Notes: generated from the letters alone by a model not told the origin. A stretch of 64,000 nt of DNA from Massilia brevitalea (GCF_030711405.1 NZ_JAULSI010000012.1:1-64000); one strand, 5' to 3'; shown: positions 25,526 to 36,217, counted from the stretch's first letter. Numbers and translations are program-made.

Positions 25526-26722
25526 TCACAAAATATTTGCCAACGCACTATGCCGATAGTGCCCCGCCGCCTTCGCATCCTGCCCCAGCGCCTCGTGCAG
25601 CTGCGCCAGCTTCAGGTGCACGTCGCGCACCATGGCCGAATCCGTTGCATCCGACAACGCCTGTTCCAGGTAGCGCTGCGCCTTGCCCCACAGCTTCTGG
25701 CGCAGGCACAGCGAGCCCAGCGCGAACGCCAGTTCGGCATCGTTCGGCCGCTCGCGCAGCCAGCCTTCGCAGTTCTCGATCTGCGCCAGCAAGGTAGCCG
25801 ATCCCGCCGGCCCGGCAGCATCGCGGTAAGCCCGCACCACGCGCTCGTCCCAGCCTGCGCGCAATGCTTCCTCGGCGATCACGCGCGCCTCGTCGTGCAG
25901 CCCGCTGGCGTTAAAAGCGGTGGCGGCGCGTGCCGCGATATACGGCTGGGTGCGGTCCGCTGCCGGTACTTCGGCCCACACGCGGCGGATCGCTTCCGGA
26001 TCGTGGCCCTCTTCCGACAGCAGCGCTTCATAGGCCAGCTCGCGCAGGCGCGCCGCGAGGGCCGGATGCAGCGCCTTGCGTTTATCCAGGATGCGCACCA
26101 GGCGCAGCACTTCCGGCCAGTTGCGCGCCTGCTGGTGCGCCTTCATCGACCATTGCAGCGCGTGGATGTGGCGCTGGCCGCTGGCGTTCAGTTCGTCGGC
26201 CGCCTGCAGCGCCGCTTCCGGCTGGTGGTCGTCGACCAGCAGTTCGATGACGGTCATCAGGCGCGCCGTCTTCATGCTGTTGTCGCTGGCAATGCCGGCC
26301 AGCCAGGCGTCGCGCCGCGCCGGCTCGCGCATGCGGTGCGCGGCGCGGGCGCCGATCAGGGCCGCCAGGCCGGCGTTCTCGGGCAGTTCGGCGGCGCGCA
26401 TGGCGGCCTTTTCGGCGTGGCCGAAGCGCCCTTCCAGCAAGGCCTTGAGGGCGTCGCGCAAGCCCTTGTTGCCTTCGCGCTCGCGCTTGCGCAGGCGGTA
26501 GGCCGCCACGCGCTGCGGCATGCGCAGCGTCGAGCGCACCGCGCGCACCAGGCCGTACACCATCAGGAACAGCAGCGCCAGCAGCACCACGAACAGGTTC
26601 AGCGACATGTCGATCCGGTGCGGCGGGTAGAACAGCACCACGTTGCCCGGATTGAAGCGCGCCGTCACGGCGATGCCGATGGCGGCGGCCATCAGGGCGA
26701 CTAACCAGAGAAGTAAACGCAT
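25526..26722 (-). CDS. hemY: HemY-type TPR membrane protein (heme biosynthesis locus)
   Basis: A 398-residue inner-membrane protein of the HemY_N family: two N-terminal membrane segments (residues ~3-20 and 40-62) followed by tetratricopeptide-like helices to the C-terminus. It is not the oxidase called HemY in Bacillus. In proteobacteria it follows hemC-hemD-hemX and is thought to act in tetrapyrrole or heme metabolism; its biochemical job is not well defined. It starts 3 bp after the hemX stop. Confidence 0.9.
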   Translation of the reverse strand: MRLLLWLVALMAAAIGIAVTARFNPGNVVLFYPPHRIDMSLNLFVVLLALLFLMVYGLVRAVRSTLRMPQRVAAYRLRKREREGNKGLRDALKALLEGRFGHAEKAAMRAAELPENAGLAALIGARAAHRMREPARRDAWLAGIASDNSMKTARLMTVIELLVDDHQPEAALQAADELNASGQRHIHALQWSMKAHQQARNWPEVLRLVRILDKRKALHPALAARLRELAYEALLSEEGHDPEAIRRVWAEVPAADRTQPYIAARAATAFNASGLHDEARVIAEEALRAGWDERVVRAYRDAAGPAGSATLLAQIENCEGWLRERPNDAELAFALGSLCLRQKLWGKAQRYLEQALSDATDSAMVRDVHLKLAQLHEALGQDAKAAGHYRHSALANIL

Positions 26723-26725
26723 GGA

Positions 26726-27886
26726 TTAAGGCTTCGTCTTGTAGTTGCGCACGGCGTTCAGGCTGTCGGCCAGCGTCGGCATCTCGATCGACAGGTTGTT
26801 CGCCTGCACCTGGCGCAGCGCCGTCTGCGCCTGCTGGGTGGTGCGCGCCCGCGTGTCGAAGTATTTGTCCAGGGTCTGGCGCGCGGCGGTCAGGTCGTCG
26901 CCGAAGGTGCCTTCGTCGCGCGAGAGCAGCGCCATGCGCGCGTTCAGCAGGCGCAGCTTCAGGTTCTCGCGCACGAAATAACGCTGGTCGGGCGACAGCA
27001 TCAGCGCGTCCGGCGTGTTCACGCTGCGCACGCGGATCAGCTGGCGGATGTCGTCCCACATCTCCTCGGTCCAGTTGCGCCAGGTCTGCACCATGCGCTC
27101 GCCCACGCCCAGCGGCGCCGGCGCAGCCGCTCCGGCTGGGCCGGCCGCCGCGGCAGTCTTTCCCTGCACGCGTGCTTCGCGCACCGGCGCGGCCGGCAGC
27201 AGCGGCTTCTCGTCGGACACCAGCGGCAGCGTGTCGACCTGGGCGATCACGCTGTCCAGGCGCACGGCCACGCCGGCCAGGTCCACCGCCGGCAGGGCCT
27301 TGAGTTTTTCCATGTCGCTGGCGATCGCGCGGCGCACGGTGATGAACTGCGGCTTGTCGGAACGCGACAGCGAGCGGTCGGCGTTCTGCAGTGCGATCAG
27401 CGCGCCCTGCACGTTGCCGGCCAGTTGCAGCTGCTGGCTGGCGGTCGACAGCACCTGCTCGACTTCCGACAGCGCCCATTCGTCGCGGCTTTTCGACAGG
27501 TCCGAATACAGCTGCTCCAGCGCCAGTTGCTGGCTCTGGTTCTCCAGCTGGCGGCTTTCCAGCACCCCGACTTTCAGCTGCAGCGCCTTCGACTGCTCGG
27601 CGACGTCGCGCGCCAGCGAAGCGGTCTCGGCATTGATCTCGTTGCCCTTTTGCAGGCTGAGCGCCATGTCCTTGCGCAGCGTGTTGATGCGGCTGTGGCT
27701 CGACCAGGTCTGGGCCGCCAGCAGCACCGCCAGCGCGATCACGGCCAGCGGCAGCGGACGCATCAGGGTGTCGGCCAGGCCGGGGCCGCGTACCGGCGCG
27801 CGCGCATAGGATTCGGGAGCCGGCGCCGGGGGCGTGGCAAGGGGCTGCGTCGGCGGCAGCTCTGGGTGATTCGGCAATTCGTTCAT
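26726..27886 (-). CDS. hemX: HemX-type membrane protein
   Basis: A 386-residue protein with one membrane segment at about residues 45-63 (MRPLPLAVIALAVLLAAQTW), a Pro-rich cytoplasmic start and a long helical, probably coiled-coil periplasmic part (NEINAETASLARDVAEQSKAL and onward). Databases often label it uroporphyrinogen-III C-methyltransferase, but it has none of the SAM-methyltransferase motifs. The ATG overlaps the hemD stop (ATGA), indicating coupling in the hemCDXY operon. Confidence 0.9.
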   Translation of the reverse strand: MNELPNHPELPPTQPLATPPAPAPESYARAPVRGPGLADTLMRPLPLAVIALAVLLAAQTWSSHSRINTLRKDMALSLQKGNEINAETASLARDVAEQSKALQLKVGVLESRQLENQSQQLALEQLYSDLSKSRDEWALSEVEQVLSTASQQLQLAGNVQGALIALQNADRSLSRSDKPQFITVRRAIASDMEKLKALPAVDLAGVAVRLDSVIAQVDTLPLVSDEKPLLPAAPVREARVQGKTAAAAGPAGAAAPAPLGVGERMVQTWRNWTEEMWDDIRQLIRVRSVNTPDALMLSPDQRYFVRENLKLRLLNARMALLSRDEGTFGDDLTAARQTLDKYFDTRARTTQQAQTALRQVQANNLSIEMPTLADSLNAVRNYKTKP

Positions 27887-28662
27887 GTTTTAGATTGTAA
27901 CGCGGCAAGCAGGCGCTCGTCGCCCGAGCCGGTGAGCGTGACACGCGCGATTCCCAGCGCCGCGGCCGTTTGCGCGATGCGCGCATGGGGAACGATCACA
28001 TGTTGCTGTTGCATTTTTGCCACTAATGGTGGATCGGCCAGCTCCAGCAGGCCGAAAAGACCGCGCAGCGCTTCGGAACTGGTAAGTATCCAGTCGTTCG
28101 ATTCGGCCAGCAATGCGCGCAAGGTCGCGGCCAGTTCCGGCGTCAACACAGGCACGCTGCGGCGGTAGGCCGGCACCACGCTAACCTCGGCGCCGGCGGC
28201 GCGAAAGCCATCGGCCATCAGTTCGCGCCCGGACTCGCCGCGCACGATCAGCACCTGCTTGCCGCGCAATGCAGCCAGGTCGAGCGATTCCAGCAGGTTC
28301 TCGGAATCGCTGCGCGTCGGATCCTGGGGCCCGAGGATGGTGGCGTTGGCCTCGGTGAGGCCATGGCGCGCCAGTGCGGCGCGGCTGCCCTCGCCCAGCA
28401 CGGCCAGCGCCACCTGGCGCGGCCAGGCATCCAGCCGATGCGGCACATGCGCTAGCGCGGCGTCGATCGCATTCGGCGACACGAAGGCAACCAGGGCAAA
28501 GCTGTCCAGCTCGCCCAGGGCCGCCCGCAGCGCCGACGGGTCGGCCAGCGGCGCGATGTCCAGCAGCGGCAACAGCACCGGCGTGCGTCCCAGCGCGGTT
28601 ACAGCGTGCGCCAGGCCATCGGCCTGGGCGCGCGGGCGCGTGATGACAACCTTGTCAGGCAT
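27883..28662 (-). CDS. hemD: Uroporphyrinogen-III synthase
   Basis: A 259-residue two-lobed enzyme that cyclises hydroxymethylbilane to uroporphyrinogen III. Sequence conservation is low in this family. Visible markers are [14 protein letters not shown] at the start, [11 protein letters not shown], the inter-domain [23 protein letters not shown] stretch and the second-lobe [14 protein letters not shown] start at [10 protein letters not shown] (28662), which overlaps the hemC stop by 8 bp; a longer start would add nine unrelated residues. Confidence 0.9.
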   Translation of the reverse strand: MPDKVVITRPRAQADGLAHAVTALGRTPVLLPLLDIAPLADPSALRAALGELDSFALVAFVSPNAIDAALAHVPHRLDAWPRQVALAVLGEGSRAALARHGLTEANATILGPQDPTRSDSENLLESLDLAALRGKQVLIVRGESGRELMADGFRAAGAEVSVVPAYRRSVPVLTPELAATLRALLAESNDWILTSSEALRGLFGLLELADPPLVAKMQQQHVIVPHARIAQTAAALGIARVTLTGSGDERLLAALQSKT

Positions 28663-29626
28663 CGGCAGCGGCGTCCTGCTTGACCGCATCGACGATCGCT
28701 TGCGCGTCCTGCTGCGCCAGCAGCGCCGACACGCGCTCGCCCAGCAGCTCGGGCTGGTTGGCGGCGCCGGTCAGTTCGGCAAACGCACTGCGCGTGCCGT
28801 CGGGCGTGGCGACCATCGCGCGCAGGTGCATGTTGGCGCCGTCGACGGTGGCGTGCGCGGCCAGCGGAATCTGGCAGCTGCCGCCGAAAATCTTCGACAC
28901 CTTGCGCTCGGCCATCACGGCGTGGGCGGTATCGAGGTGGTTCAGCGGCGCCAGCAGCGCGTGCAGATCGACGGCATCCGTGCGCGCGCCGCTGGCGATC
29001 TCGATTGCCATCGCGCCCTGGCCAGCGGCCGGCAGGCTCATTTCCGGTTCCAGCACGCTGCGGATACGCTGCGGCAGGCCGAGGCGGATCAGGCCGGCGG
29101 CGGCCAGGATGATGGCGGCGTACTCGCCACGGTCGAGCTTGCCCAGGCGGGTGTCGAGGTTGCCGCGCAGCGGCAGGATGGTCAGCTGCGGATAGCGCGC
29201 GGCGATCAGGGCCTGGCGGCGCAGGCTGCTGGTGCCGACCACGGCGCCGGGCGGCAGCTCGTCCAGGCTGGCGTAGTCGTTCGAGACAAAGGCGTCGCGC
29301 GGGTCTTCGCGTTCGAGCACGGCGGCCAGTTCGAAACCTTCCGGCAGGTCCATCGGCACGTCTTTCAGCGAGTGCACGGCCAAATCGGCGCGGCCCTCGG
29401 CCATCGCCACTTCGAGTTCCTTCACGAACAGGCCCTTGCCGCCCACCTTCGAGAGCGTGCGGTCGAGGATCTGGTCGCCACGCGTCGTCATCCCGAGGAT
29501 GCTAATTTGGCAATCTGGATATAATGCGGCGAGACGGTCGCGCACGTGCTCCGCCTGCCACATGGCGAGGCGGCTCTCGCGCGATGCGATAATCAGTTGC
29601 GATGGCACTTCCACCTGCTGCGTCAT
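28655..29626 (-). CDS. hemC: Hydroxymethylbilane synthase (porphobilinogen deaminase)
   Basis: A 323-residue enzyme that joins four porphobilinogen units into hydroxymethylbilane. Motifs are [43 protein letters not shown] and the cofactor cysteine in [12 protein letters not shown] near residue 243. It heads the hemCDXY operon and is divergent from ppc, a gene order typical of Oxalobacteraceae and relatives. Start [18 protein letters not shown] at 29626. Confidence 0.95.
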   Translation of the reverse strand: MTQQVEVPSQLIIASRESRLAMWQAEHVRDRLAALYPDCQISILGMTTRGDQILDRTLSKVGGKGLFVKELEVAMAEGRADLAVHSLKDVPMDLPEGFELAAVLEREDPRDAFVSNDYASLDELPPGAVVGTSSLRRQALIAARYPQLTILPLRGNLDTRLGKLDRGEYAAIILAAAGLIRLGLPQRIRSVLEPEMSLPAAGQGAMAIEIASGARTDAVDLHALLAPLNHLDTAHAVMAERKVSKIFGGSCQIPLAAHATVDGANMHLRAMVATPDGTRSAFAELTGAANQPELLGERVSALLAQQDAQAIVDAVKQDAAADA

Positions 29627-29791
29627 GTCGGATGCTTTCACACAAATTCTTTCACTGTCGTTGCTTACCAGCCGATGCCAGTAAAGGCCCTTGCAAAGGA
29701 CCATAAATTTTAGCATGGGGCTTCGTTATCAATCGTGGCTGACCGCCATGTACAACCCGGCGTTTTCAACTCAAGAAGATTAGTGGTCGAT

Positions 29792-32617
29792 ATGGACAAA
29801 CAAGTTGTACCTGACACCCCCGCCGGCGCCGACAAGGACGCCCCGCTGAAAGAAGACATCCGCCTGCTCGGCCGCCTGCTCGGCGACGTGCTGCGCGACC
29901 AGGAGGGCGACGCCGTCTTCGATGTCGTCGAGACCATCCGCCAGACCGCCGTGCGCTTCCGGCGCGACGCCGATCCCGAGGCCGGCCAGGAACTCACAAG
30001 CTTGCTGCACAAGCTGACGCGCAACCAGACCATCTCGGTGGTGCGCGCCTTTTCCTACTTTTCGCACCTGGCGAATATCGCCGAGGACCAGCACCACAAC
30101 CGCCGCCGCCGCAAGCATTTGCTGAACGGTTCGCCGCCGCGCGAAGGCAGCGTCGGTTACGCGCTCGGCAAACTGCGCGCCGCCGGCGTGGCCCAGGACA
30201 CGGTGGAGCAGTTCTTCAAGGGCGCCCTGATCTCGCCGGTGCTCACCGCCCACCCGACCGAGGTGCAGCGCAAAAGCATCCTCGACGCCGAGCACGACAT
30301 CGCGCGCCTGCTGGCCGAACGCGACCTGCCGCTCACGCCCAAGGAACAGGTGCGCAATTTGCAGCTGATGCACGCGCGTATCGCCACCCTGTGGCAAACG
30401 CGCATGCTGCGCTACACCAAGCTGACCGTGGCCGATGAAATCGAGAACGCGCTCTCCTACTACCGCATCACCTTCCTGCGCGAGCTCCCCAGCCTGTACG
30501 ACGACATCGAATTCGAGATCGGCACCCAGTACCACGGCGAACCGGCGCAACTGGGCGACGCCGCCTATGTGCAGATGGGCAGCTGGATCGGCGGCGACCG
30601 CGACGGCAATCCGAACGTGAACGCCGGCACCATGCGCCACGCCGTGATGCGCCATGCCACCACCATCCTCGACTGGTACCTGGACGAAGTGCACGCGCTC
30701 GGCGCCGAACTGTCGACCTCCACCCTGATGGTCGACATCACGCCGGCCATGCAGTCGCTGGCCGAGCGCTCGACCGACCAGTCGCCGCACCGCGAGGACG
30801 AACCCTACCGCCGCGCCCTGATCGGCATGTACGCGCGCCTGGCCGCCAGCGCGCGCGAACTCGGCGCCACCAACATCCTGCGCAAGGAAGTCGGCCATGC
30901 CGAGCCCTATGCGGACGCCAACGAATTCGCCGCCGACCTGCAGATCATCGCCGACTCGCTGACCGCGAATCACGGCGCCATGCTGATCATGCCGCGCCTC
31001 GCGGGCCTGATGCGCGCGGCGCGCATCTTCGGCTTCCATCTCGCCTCGCTCGACATGCGCCAGACCTCGGATGTACACGAGCGCGTGCTGGCCGAGCTGT
31101 TCGAAAAAGGCGGCGTCGAAGCCGACTACGCGGCGCTGTCGGAAGACGGCAAGGTGGAGCTGCTGCTGGCGGAACTGGCGCAACCGCGCCTGCTCTATAC
31201 GCCGTACGAGACCTATTCCGACGAAACCGAATCGGAACTGGCCATCGTGCGCGCCGCGCGCGAGATCCGCGAGCGCTACGGCAAGCGCGCGATCCGCAAC
31301 TACATCATCTCGCACACCGAGGCGGTGTCGGATTTGCTGGAAGTGCTTCTGCTGCAAAAGGAAGGCGGCCTGCTGCACGTTGCGCAGGGCAAGTCGGACG
31401 TGATGGTGATCCCGCTGTTCGAAACCATCCCCGATTTGCAGCGCGCGGGCGCCATCATGGAAGAATGGATGGCCTTGTCCCCGGTGGCGCGCGTGATCGA
31501 GCACCAGGGCCGGCTGCAGGAAGTCATGCTCGGCTACTCGGACTCGAACAAGGACGGCGGTTTCCTGACCTCGAACTGGGAGCTGTACCAGGCCGAACTC
31601 AAATTGGTGGAAGTCTTCGAACGCGCCAAGGTGAAGCTGCGCCTGTTCCACGGCCGCGGCGGCACCGTCGGCCGTGGCGGCGGCCCGAGCTACCAGGCGA
31701 TCCTGGCGCAGCCGCCGGGCACCGTGAACGGCCAGATCCGCCTGACCGAACAGGGCGAGATCATCGCCTCGAAGTTCTCGAACCCCGAGATCGGCCGGCG
31801 CAACCTGGAGCTGCTGGTGGCGGCCACGCTGGAGGCCAGCCTGACCCCGCACTCGACCGAGGGCGCCAAGGCCGAGCGCCTGGCGCGCTTCGAGGGCGTG
31901 ATGGCGGAGCTGTCCGAGCGTGCCTACAAGGCCTATCGCAACCTGGTCTACGAGACGCCGGGCTTCACCGACTACTTCTTTGCCGCCACGCCAATCGCCG
32001 AGATCGCGGAGCTGAACCTCGGTTCGCGCCCGGCCTCGCGCAAGTCGACGCGCCGCATAGAAGACCTGCGCGCCATTCCCTGGGGCTTCTCCTGGGGCCA
32101 GTGCCGCCTGCTGCTGCCGGGCTGGTACGGCTTCGGGTCGGCGGTGGCGGGCTGGCTGCAGGATGGCCCGCAGGAAGAACGCCTGGCCACGCTGCAGGAG
32201 ATGTTCAAGGAGTGGCCGTTCTTCGCCACGCTGCTGTCGAACATGGACATGGTGCTGGCCAAGACCGATCTTGCCATTGCCTCGCGCTACGCCGAGCTGG
32301 TGCCGGATGCGGCGCTGCGCGAACGCATCTTCAAGCGCATCGCGGCGGAACACGGCGAAACCATCCGCCGCCTGGAAGCGGTTACCGGCGCCGATGAACG
32401 CCTGGCCGGCAACCCGCTGCTGGCACGTTCGATCCAGAACCGCTTCGCCTACCTCGACCCGCTGAACCACTTGCAGGTCGAGCTGATCCACCGCCACCGC
32501 GCGATGTCGCGCAAGGCCGGTGAAGGCGGCGAAGGCGGCGAAATGGACCCGCGCGTGCACCGGGGGATTCACCTGTCGATCAATGGTGTCGCCGCCGGCT
32601 TGCGCAATACCGGTTAA
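29792..32617 (+). CDS. ppc: Phosphoenolpyruvate carboxylase
   Basis: A 941-residue cytoplasmic enzyme that carboxylates phosphoenolpyruvate to oxaloacetate, replenishing the TCA cycle. The two active-site regions are clear: [11 protein letters not shown] (catalytic His, near residue 155) and [16 protein letters not shown] with [15 protein letters not shown] near residues 580-630. The C-terminus ends [13 protein letters not shown] (VAAGLRNTG), matching the family. Start [12 protein letters not shown] at 29792. A hairpin at 32629-32672 just behind the stop may end its transcript. Confidence 0.96.
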   Translation: MDKQVVPDTPAGADKDAPLKEDIRLLGRLLGDVLRDQEGDAVFDVVETIRQTAVRFRRDADPEAGQELTSLLHKLTRNQTISVVRAFSYFSHLANIAEDQHHNRRRRKHLLNGSPPREGSVGYALGKLRAAGVAQDTVEQFFKGALISPVLTAHPTEVQRKSILDAEHDIARLLAERDLPLTPKEQVRNLQLMHARIATLWQTRMLRYTKLTVADEIENALSYYRITFLRELPSLYDDIEFEIGTQYHGEPAQLGDAAYVQMGSWIGGDRDGNPNVNAGTMRHAVMRHATTILDWYLDEVHALGAELSTSTLMVDITPAMQSLAERSTDQSPHREDEPYRRALIGMYARLAASARELGATNILRKEVGHAEPYADANEFAADLQIIADSLTANHGAMLIMPRLAGLMRAARIFGFHLASLDMRQTSDVHERVLAELFEKGGVEADYAALSEDGKVELLLAELAQPRLLYTPYETYSDETESELAIVRAAREIRERYGKRAIRNYIISHTEAVSDLLEVLLLQKEGGLLHVAQGKSDVMVIPLFETIPDLQRAGAIMEEWMALSPVARVIEHQGRLQEVMLGYSDSNKDGGFLTSNWELYQAELKLVEVFERAKVKLRLFHGRGGTVGRGGGPSYQAILAQPPGTVNGQIRLTEQGEIIASKFSNPEIGRRNLELLVAATLEASLTPHSTEGAKAERLARFEGVMAELSERAYKAYRNLVYETPGFTDYFFAATPIAEIAELNLGSRPASRKSTRRIEDLRAIPWGFSWGQCRLLLPGWYGFGSAVAGWLQDGPQEERLATLQEMFKEWPFFATLLSNMDMVLAKTDLAIASRYAELVPDAALRERIFKRIAAEHGETIRRLEAVTGADERLAGNPLLARSIQNRFAYLDPLNHLQVELIHRHRAMSRKAGEGGEGGEMDPRVHRGIHLSINGVAAGLRNTG

Positions 32618-32628
32618 GTCTTTCGTAG

Positions 32629-32672
32629 CGTGGACGGCTGTGATTCAGTCCCCCGGACTGAATCACTCCACG
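32629..32672. repeat. Strong palindrome behind ppc
   Basis: A perfect 12-bp stem GTGATTCAGTCC (32640-32651) / GGACTGAATCAC (32655-32666) with a 3-nt loop, extended by CGTGGA / TCCACG at 32629-32634 and 32667-32672. No T-run follows, so it is more like a REP hairpin or 3'-end stabiliser than a classical terminator. Confidence 0.6.
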
Positions 32673-32761
32673 CGTCGATCGCCGCACGATGATCGGTCGC
32701 ATTCGCAGCGCTTGCTGCGAAACTGCTAATATCGCCCAGTTTCAATCAACGACCTCCGCAT

Positions 32762-34438
32762 TTGAGAACTGCCGTCTTCACTCCTCCCGGCCCCAGGCGC
32801 CTGCACATCGCGATCGCACTCTCCGTGCTCGCGCACGCGCTGCTATTGAGCCTTACGCTGGGTGGTGAAGCCTTCGGCCTCCCCGGCCTGCACTTCCCCT
32901 GGGAAGAGCGCCGCTTTGCCGCAAACGATCTACGCATTTCGCTGGCGCCGGCCCAGCCGCAGCCGGCCGCGCCAGCAGCCGCACCCGAAACGACGCAGCC
33001 CGCGCCATCACCGGCCAACACGGCGACAACGGTGATCGCCGCAAAGCGCAGCGACAGGAACAAACCCACAGCGATGACGCTTCCCGCGCCAGCCGCGCAG
33101 CAAGCAGCGCCAGCCGCCGCACCACCGCTCCCTGCCCCGGCTCCACGTCCCGCGCCACCCGCGCCGCCGGTCGAACGGCCTGCAGTAACGTTACCGAGCA
33201 TCGCTGAAACGCAAACCCGGGCCGCAGAAGAAGAACAACGCCGCCAGGACGCCGTCCAGACCGAACAAACCGCCGCGCGCGAGGCTGCCCAGCGGGAAGC
33301 GGAACGCATCGCACTCGTCCAGAACGAAACCCGCCAGCGCGAAGCCGTGCTGCAGGAGCAGGCGCGCGCCGAGCAGGCAGCGCAAGCCGAGACCGCACGG
33401 CGGGAAGCCGAACGCCAGGAAGCCGAGCGCCAAGAACTGGCGCACCAGGACGCACAGCGCCGCGCAGCCGAAGAACAAAAGCAGGCGCAGGAACAGGCGC
33501 GCCTTGCCGAGCAAGCCCGCCAGGACGCCGAACGCATGGAGGCCGCACGCCGCGAAGCCGAACGCGAGGAAGGCGCCAGGCTGGCGCAGCGCGAAACGGA
33601 GCGGCAGGAAGCGGCAAGACAAGAAGCCGCACGGTTGGAACAAGCACGCCTGGCACAGCGCGAAGCGGAAAAGCAGGAAACTGCACGCCGCGAAGCCGCT
33701 CAGCGCGAAGCCGCGCGTCAGGAAGCCATCGCACGCGAAGCCGCACGCCAGGAAGCGGCCCGCCAGGAACAGGCACGCCTGGCGCAGCTTGAAGCAGGCC
33801 GCCAGGAGGCCGCCCGCCGCGAAGCTGCCCAGCGCGAAGCCACCCGTCAGCAAGCGGCGCAGCAGGAACTGGCGCGCCTGGAGGCTGCACGCCAGGAAGC
33901 CGGAAGGCAGGAGCAGGCCCGCCAGGACGCGCTCAGGCAAGCCGAGGAAAAGCTGGCCCAGGCCCAGCGCGAGAAAGCCGTCCAGGAAGCGCAGCGCGAA
34001 GAACGCCTGCGCGCCATTGGCCGCCAGCTGAACGACGAAGCCGCGAAGCGCGACGCCGCCGCCAAGCTCCCGCCCACCACCAGCGGCCTGCGCCGCGGCT
34101 GGCTGTTCGGCCGCAGCGACCCGAATCGAGACATGGTCCAGTACGCGCGCGCCATGAGCCAGAAGATCGAAATGAACCAGCCTTTCGACACCGTGCGCGA
34201 GCTGGTGAAACAGCCGCACACGCAGCCAGTCGTCACGGTAGCCGTGCGTGCCGACGGCTCGGTGGAAAAGATCACCTTCGTGGTATCGAGCGGTAACCGC
34301 GCCCTGGATGCGGCCATCGAGCAGGTCGTCTCCAGCCAGGCGCCCTATGGCACATTCCCGCCCAACCTGGCGCGCCAATTCGACGTGATCGAGATTCGGC
34401 GCACCTGGATCTTCGACATGGCGATCCGCCTGGAATAG
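32762..34438 (+). CDS. TonB/TolA-like protein with very long coiled coil
   Basis: A 558-residue protein: one N-terminal membrane anchor (residues ~16-33), a Pro/Ala-rich linker to ~145, about 300 residues of almost uninterrupted REAxRQE-type repeats predicted to form a long alpha-helix or coiled coil, and a C-terminal TonB-like domain (VVTVAVRADGSVEKITFVVSSG, residues ~475-555). The layout matches TolA or an energy transducer spanning the periplasm. The only start in frame is TTG at 32762, with a weak ribosome site. No exbB, exbD, tolQ or tolR gene is adjacent. The repeat DNA may vary in length between strains. Confidence 0.82.
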   Translation: MRTAVFTPPGPRRLHIAIALSVLAHALLLSLTLGGEAFGLPGLHFPWEERRFAANDLRISLAPAQPQPAAPAAAPETTQPAPSPANTATTVIAAKRSDRNKPTAMTLPAPAAQQAAPAAAPPLPAPAPRPAPPAPPVERPAVTLPSIAETQTRAAEEEQRRQDAVQTEQTAAREAAQREAERIALVQNETRQREAVLQEQARAEQAAQAETARREAERQEAERQELAHQDAQRRAAEEQKQAQEQARLAEQARQDAERMEAARREAEREEGARLAQRETERQEAARQEAARLEQARLAQREAEKQETARREAAQREAARQEAIAREAARQEAARQEQARLAQLEAGRQEAARREAAQREATRQQAAQQELARLEAARQEAGRQEQARQDALRQAEEKLAQAQREKAVQEAQREERLRAIGRQLNDEAAKRDAAAKLPPTTSGLRRGWLFGRSDPNRDMVQYARAMSQKIEMNQPFDTVRELVKQPHTQPVVTVAVRADGSVEKITFVVSSGNRALDAAIEQVVSSQAPYGTFPPNLARQFDVIEIRRTWIFDMAIRLE

Positions 34439-34446
34439 ACGCACCC

Positions 34447-35340
34447 ATGCCAAGCACGAACAAGGCCACCCTGATCGGCCTGATCGCCGTTTTATTGTGG
34501 AGCGCCATCGTGGGACTGATCCGCAGCGTCAGCGTCCATCTCGGCCCCACCGGCGGCGCGGCGATGATGTACAGCGTGGCTTCGGTATTCCTGCTGCTGT
34601 CGGTGGGCTGGGTGCGGCTGGGCGAATTCCCGCGCCGCTACCTGGCCTGGGGCAGCATCCTGTTCGTCAGCTATGAAGTGTGCCTGGCGCTATCGATCGG
34701 TCATGCGAACAGCGCGCGCCAGGCCATCGAAGTCGGCATGGTCAACTATCTGTGGCCGGCCTTGACCGTCCTTGCTGCGATCCTGTTCAACCGCCAGCGC
34801 GCCAACTGGCTGATCGTGCCGGGCTTCGCGCTGTCTGTCCTCGGCATCTGCTGGGTGCTGGGCGGCGAACAGGGTGTTGACGTCGCCGGCATGCTGGCCA
34901 ACGTGCGCGACAACCCGCTCAGCTACGGCCTGGCCCTCGGCGGCGCGCTGATCTGGGCCGCCTACTGCACGGTCACGGCGCGCATGGCCGGCGGCAAGAA
35001 CGGCGTGACCCTGTTCTTCATCCTGGTGTCGCTCACGCTGTGGACCAAGTATCTGCTGGAAGGCGGCGGCCCCATGGACTTCAGCGTAGAAGCCATCGTG
35101 TACCTGTTGCTGGCGGCCGGCGCCATGGGCTTTGGCTACGGCGCCTGGAACGTGGGCATCCTGCACGGCAACGTGACCGTGCTGGCCGGCGCTTCCTATT
35201 TCATCCCGGTGCTCTCGGCGGCGCTGTCGACGCTGCTGCTGCGCGCGCCCTTGCCGCTGTCGTTCTGGCAGGGTGCGGCCATGGTCTGCGCCGGGGCAAT
35301 CCTCTGCTGGCTGGCCACGCGCGCGCAGGCTGCCGGATGA
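34447..35340 (+). CDS. yddG: DMT-family aromatic amino acid exporter (YddG-like)
   Basis: A 297-residue polytopic protein with ten membrane segments and two EamA-type repeats. The sequence starts KATLIGLIAVLLWSAIVGLIRSVS and has the segment HANSARQAIEVGMVNYLWPALTV that I associate with the YddG subgroup, which exports aromatic amino acids. It lies 8 bp after the TonB-like gene on the same strand, so they may share a transcript. The subgroup name is from memory; DMT exporter is certain. Confidence 0.82.
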   Translation: MPSTNKATLIGLIAVLLWSAIVGLIRSVSVHLGPTGGAAMMYSVASVFLLLSVGWVRLGEFPRRYLAWGSILFVSYEVCLALSIGHANSARQAIEVGMVNYLWPALTVLAAILFNRQRANWLIVPGFALSVLGICWVLGGEQGVDVAGMLANVRDNPLSYGLALGGALIWAAYCTVTARMAGGKNGVTLFFILVSLTLWTKYLLEGGGPMDFSVEAIVYLLLAAGAMGFGYGAWNVGILHGNVTVLAGASYFIPVLSAALSTLLLRAPLPLSFWQGAAMVCAGAILCWLATRAQAAG

Positions 35341-35387
35341 GCGTCGCCGACTCCCTTACTGCACCAGGCGTGAGGGAGCGACAGAAC

Positions 35388-35864
35388 TTATTCCTGGGGC
35401 TTGTTGCGCGTCGACAGCGCCACGATCGCGGTGCCGGCGGCGACCACCAGCGCGTCTTCGATCAGTCCGCTACGGGTCTGGCCCATGCGCGCCATGGCCT
35501 GCTTGCGGCAGGCCAGCGTTGCGTAGGCGAGCGGCACGGCGGTCGCGACGGCCACTGCGGCGCCGGCCTTTTCGCGGCCCTTCGGCGCCAGCGCGGCCCC
35601 GGCAATCGCGGCGCTCATCACGCGCGCCATCAGCCCCAGCGCGACGGTGCGGTCCGGCGCCGACTTCATCTTGTCGCCGAACAGCTCGCCCACGCCCATG
35701 GCCAGCGCGCCGTACTTAAAGACCGGCCGGTTCAGGAGAAAGATGTCGCCGGGCGTATCGCGGCCCGCCAGGCGTGCCGTTGCAATGGTGGCCATCGGCG
35801 TCATCGAGCGCGCACTGGCAACGGCGCCGATCAAAATGGATGAAAGCAGGCTGCGGATTTCCAT
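35388..35864 (-). CDS. Small membrane protein, DUF4126-like
   Basis: A 158-residue protein with about four hydrophobic stretches (LLSSILIGAVASARSMTP, ALGLMARVMSAAIAGAAL, AVAVATAVPLAYATLA, ALVVAAGTAIVALST). The VGELFGDKMKSAPDRT segment resembles the ELxGDK motif of DUF4126 proteins. Function unknown. I start at MEIRSLLSS (35864). It is convergent with the yddG-like gene and stands alone. Confidence 0.72.
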   Translation of the reverse strand: MEIRSLLSSILIGAVASARSMTPMATIATARLAGRDTPGDIFLLNRPVFKYGALAMGVGELFGDKMKSAPDRTVALGLMARVMSAAIAGAALAPKGREKAGAAVAVATAVPLAYATLACRKQAMARMGQTRSGLIEDALVVAAGTAIVALSTRNKPQE

Positions 35865-36015
35865 CTCTGTACTCCTGTGTTGAATGAATCGTGATTGAAC
35901 GGCGGGCACACGGTAAACGCTGATCGAGCGCCCATCGTCGTGCAAATAGGTTGCCTACGATTCTACGCAACAGTTAGCGAGCTCAGCGTTCGGTACTTAA
36001 CGGTAACGAACAGCG

Positions 36016-36142
36016 AGGGTCAGGTCTGACATTCGGACACAGCCTCTGCTTTGATCGTCAAGATATCCAATGAAATCTGGCCACGAAGACCTGCGACAGG
36101 GCCATACAGCCGAGCTCGTGTCCGAATGTCAGACCTGACCCT
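36016..36142. mobile_element. 127-bp element with perfect 25-bp inverted ends
   Basis: The 25-bp left arm (36016-36040, AGGGTCAGGTCTGACATTCG then GACAC) is an exact reverse complement of the right arm (36118-36142). The 77-bp core has no gene. This is the layout of a MITE or palindromic intergenic repeat. No clear target duplication could be identified, and no other copy lies in the window. It sits between the small membrane protein and the terminator of the dehydrogenase operon. Confidence 0.75.
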
Positions 36143-36158
36143 GGCTGTTCCAGGCGAA

Positions 36159-36195
36159 AAAAATGCCGCCGGGCTTGCACCCAGGCGGCATTTTT
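36159..36195 (-). terminator. Rho-independent terminator of the dehydrogenase operon
   Basis: Stem AAAAATGCCGCC / GGCGGCATTTTT around a 13-nt loop, with a T-run on the minus strand, 23 bp after the cytochrome gene stop at 36218. Confidence 0.85.
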
Positions 36196-36217
36196 GTATC
36201 GCATCAGCGACGAAGGC

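Noticed and set aside
29780-32572. 930-codon minus-strand open frame opposite ppc
   Set aside because: The plus strand encodes a full PEP carboxylase with active-site motifs; the antisense frame shows only shadow composition.
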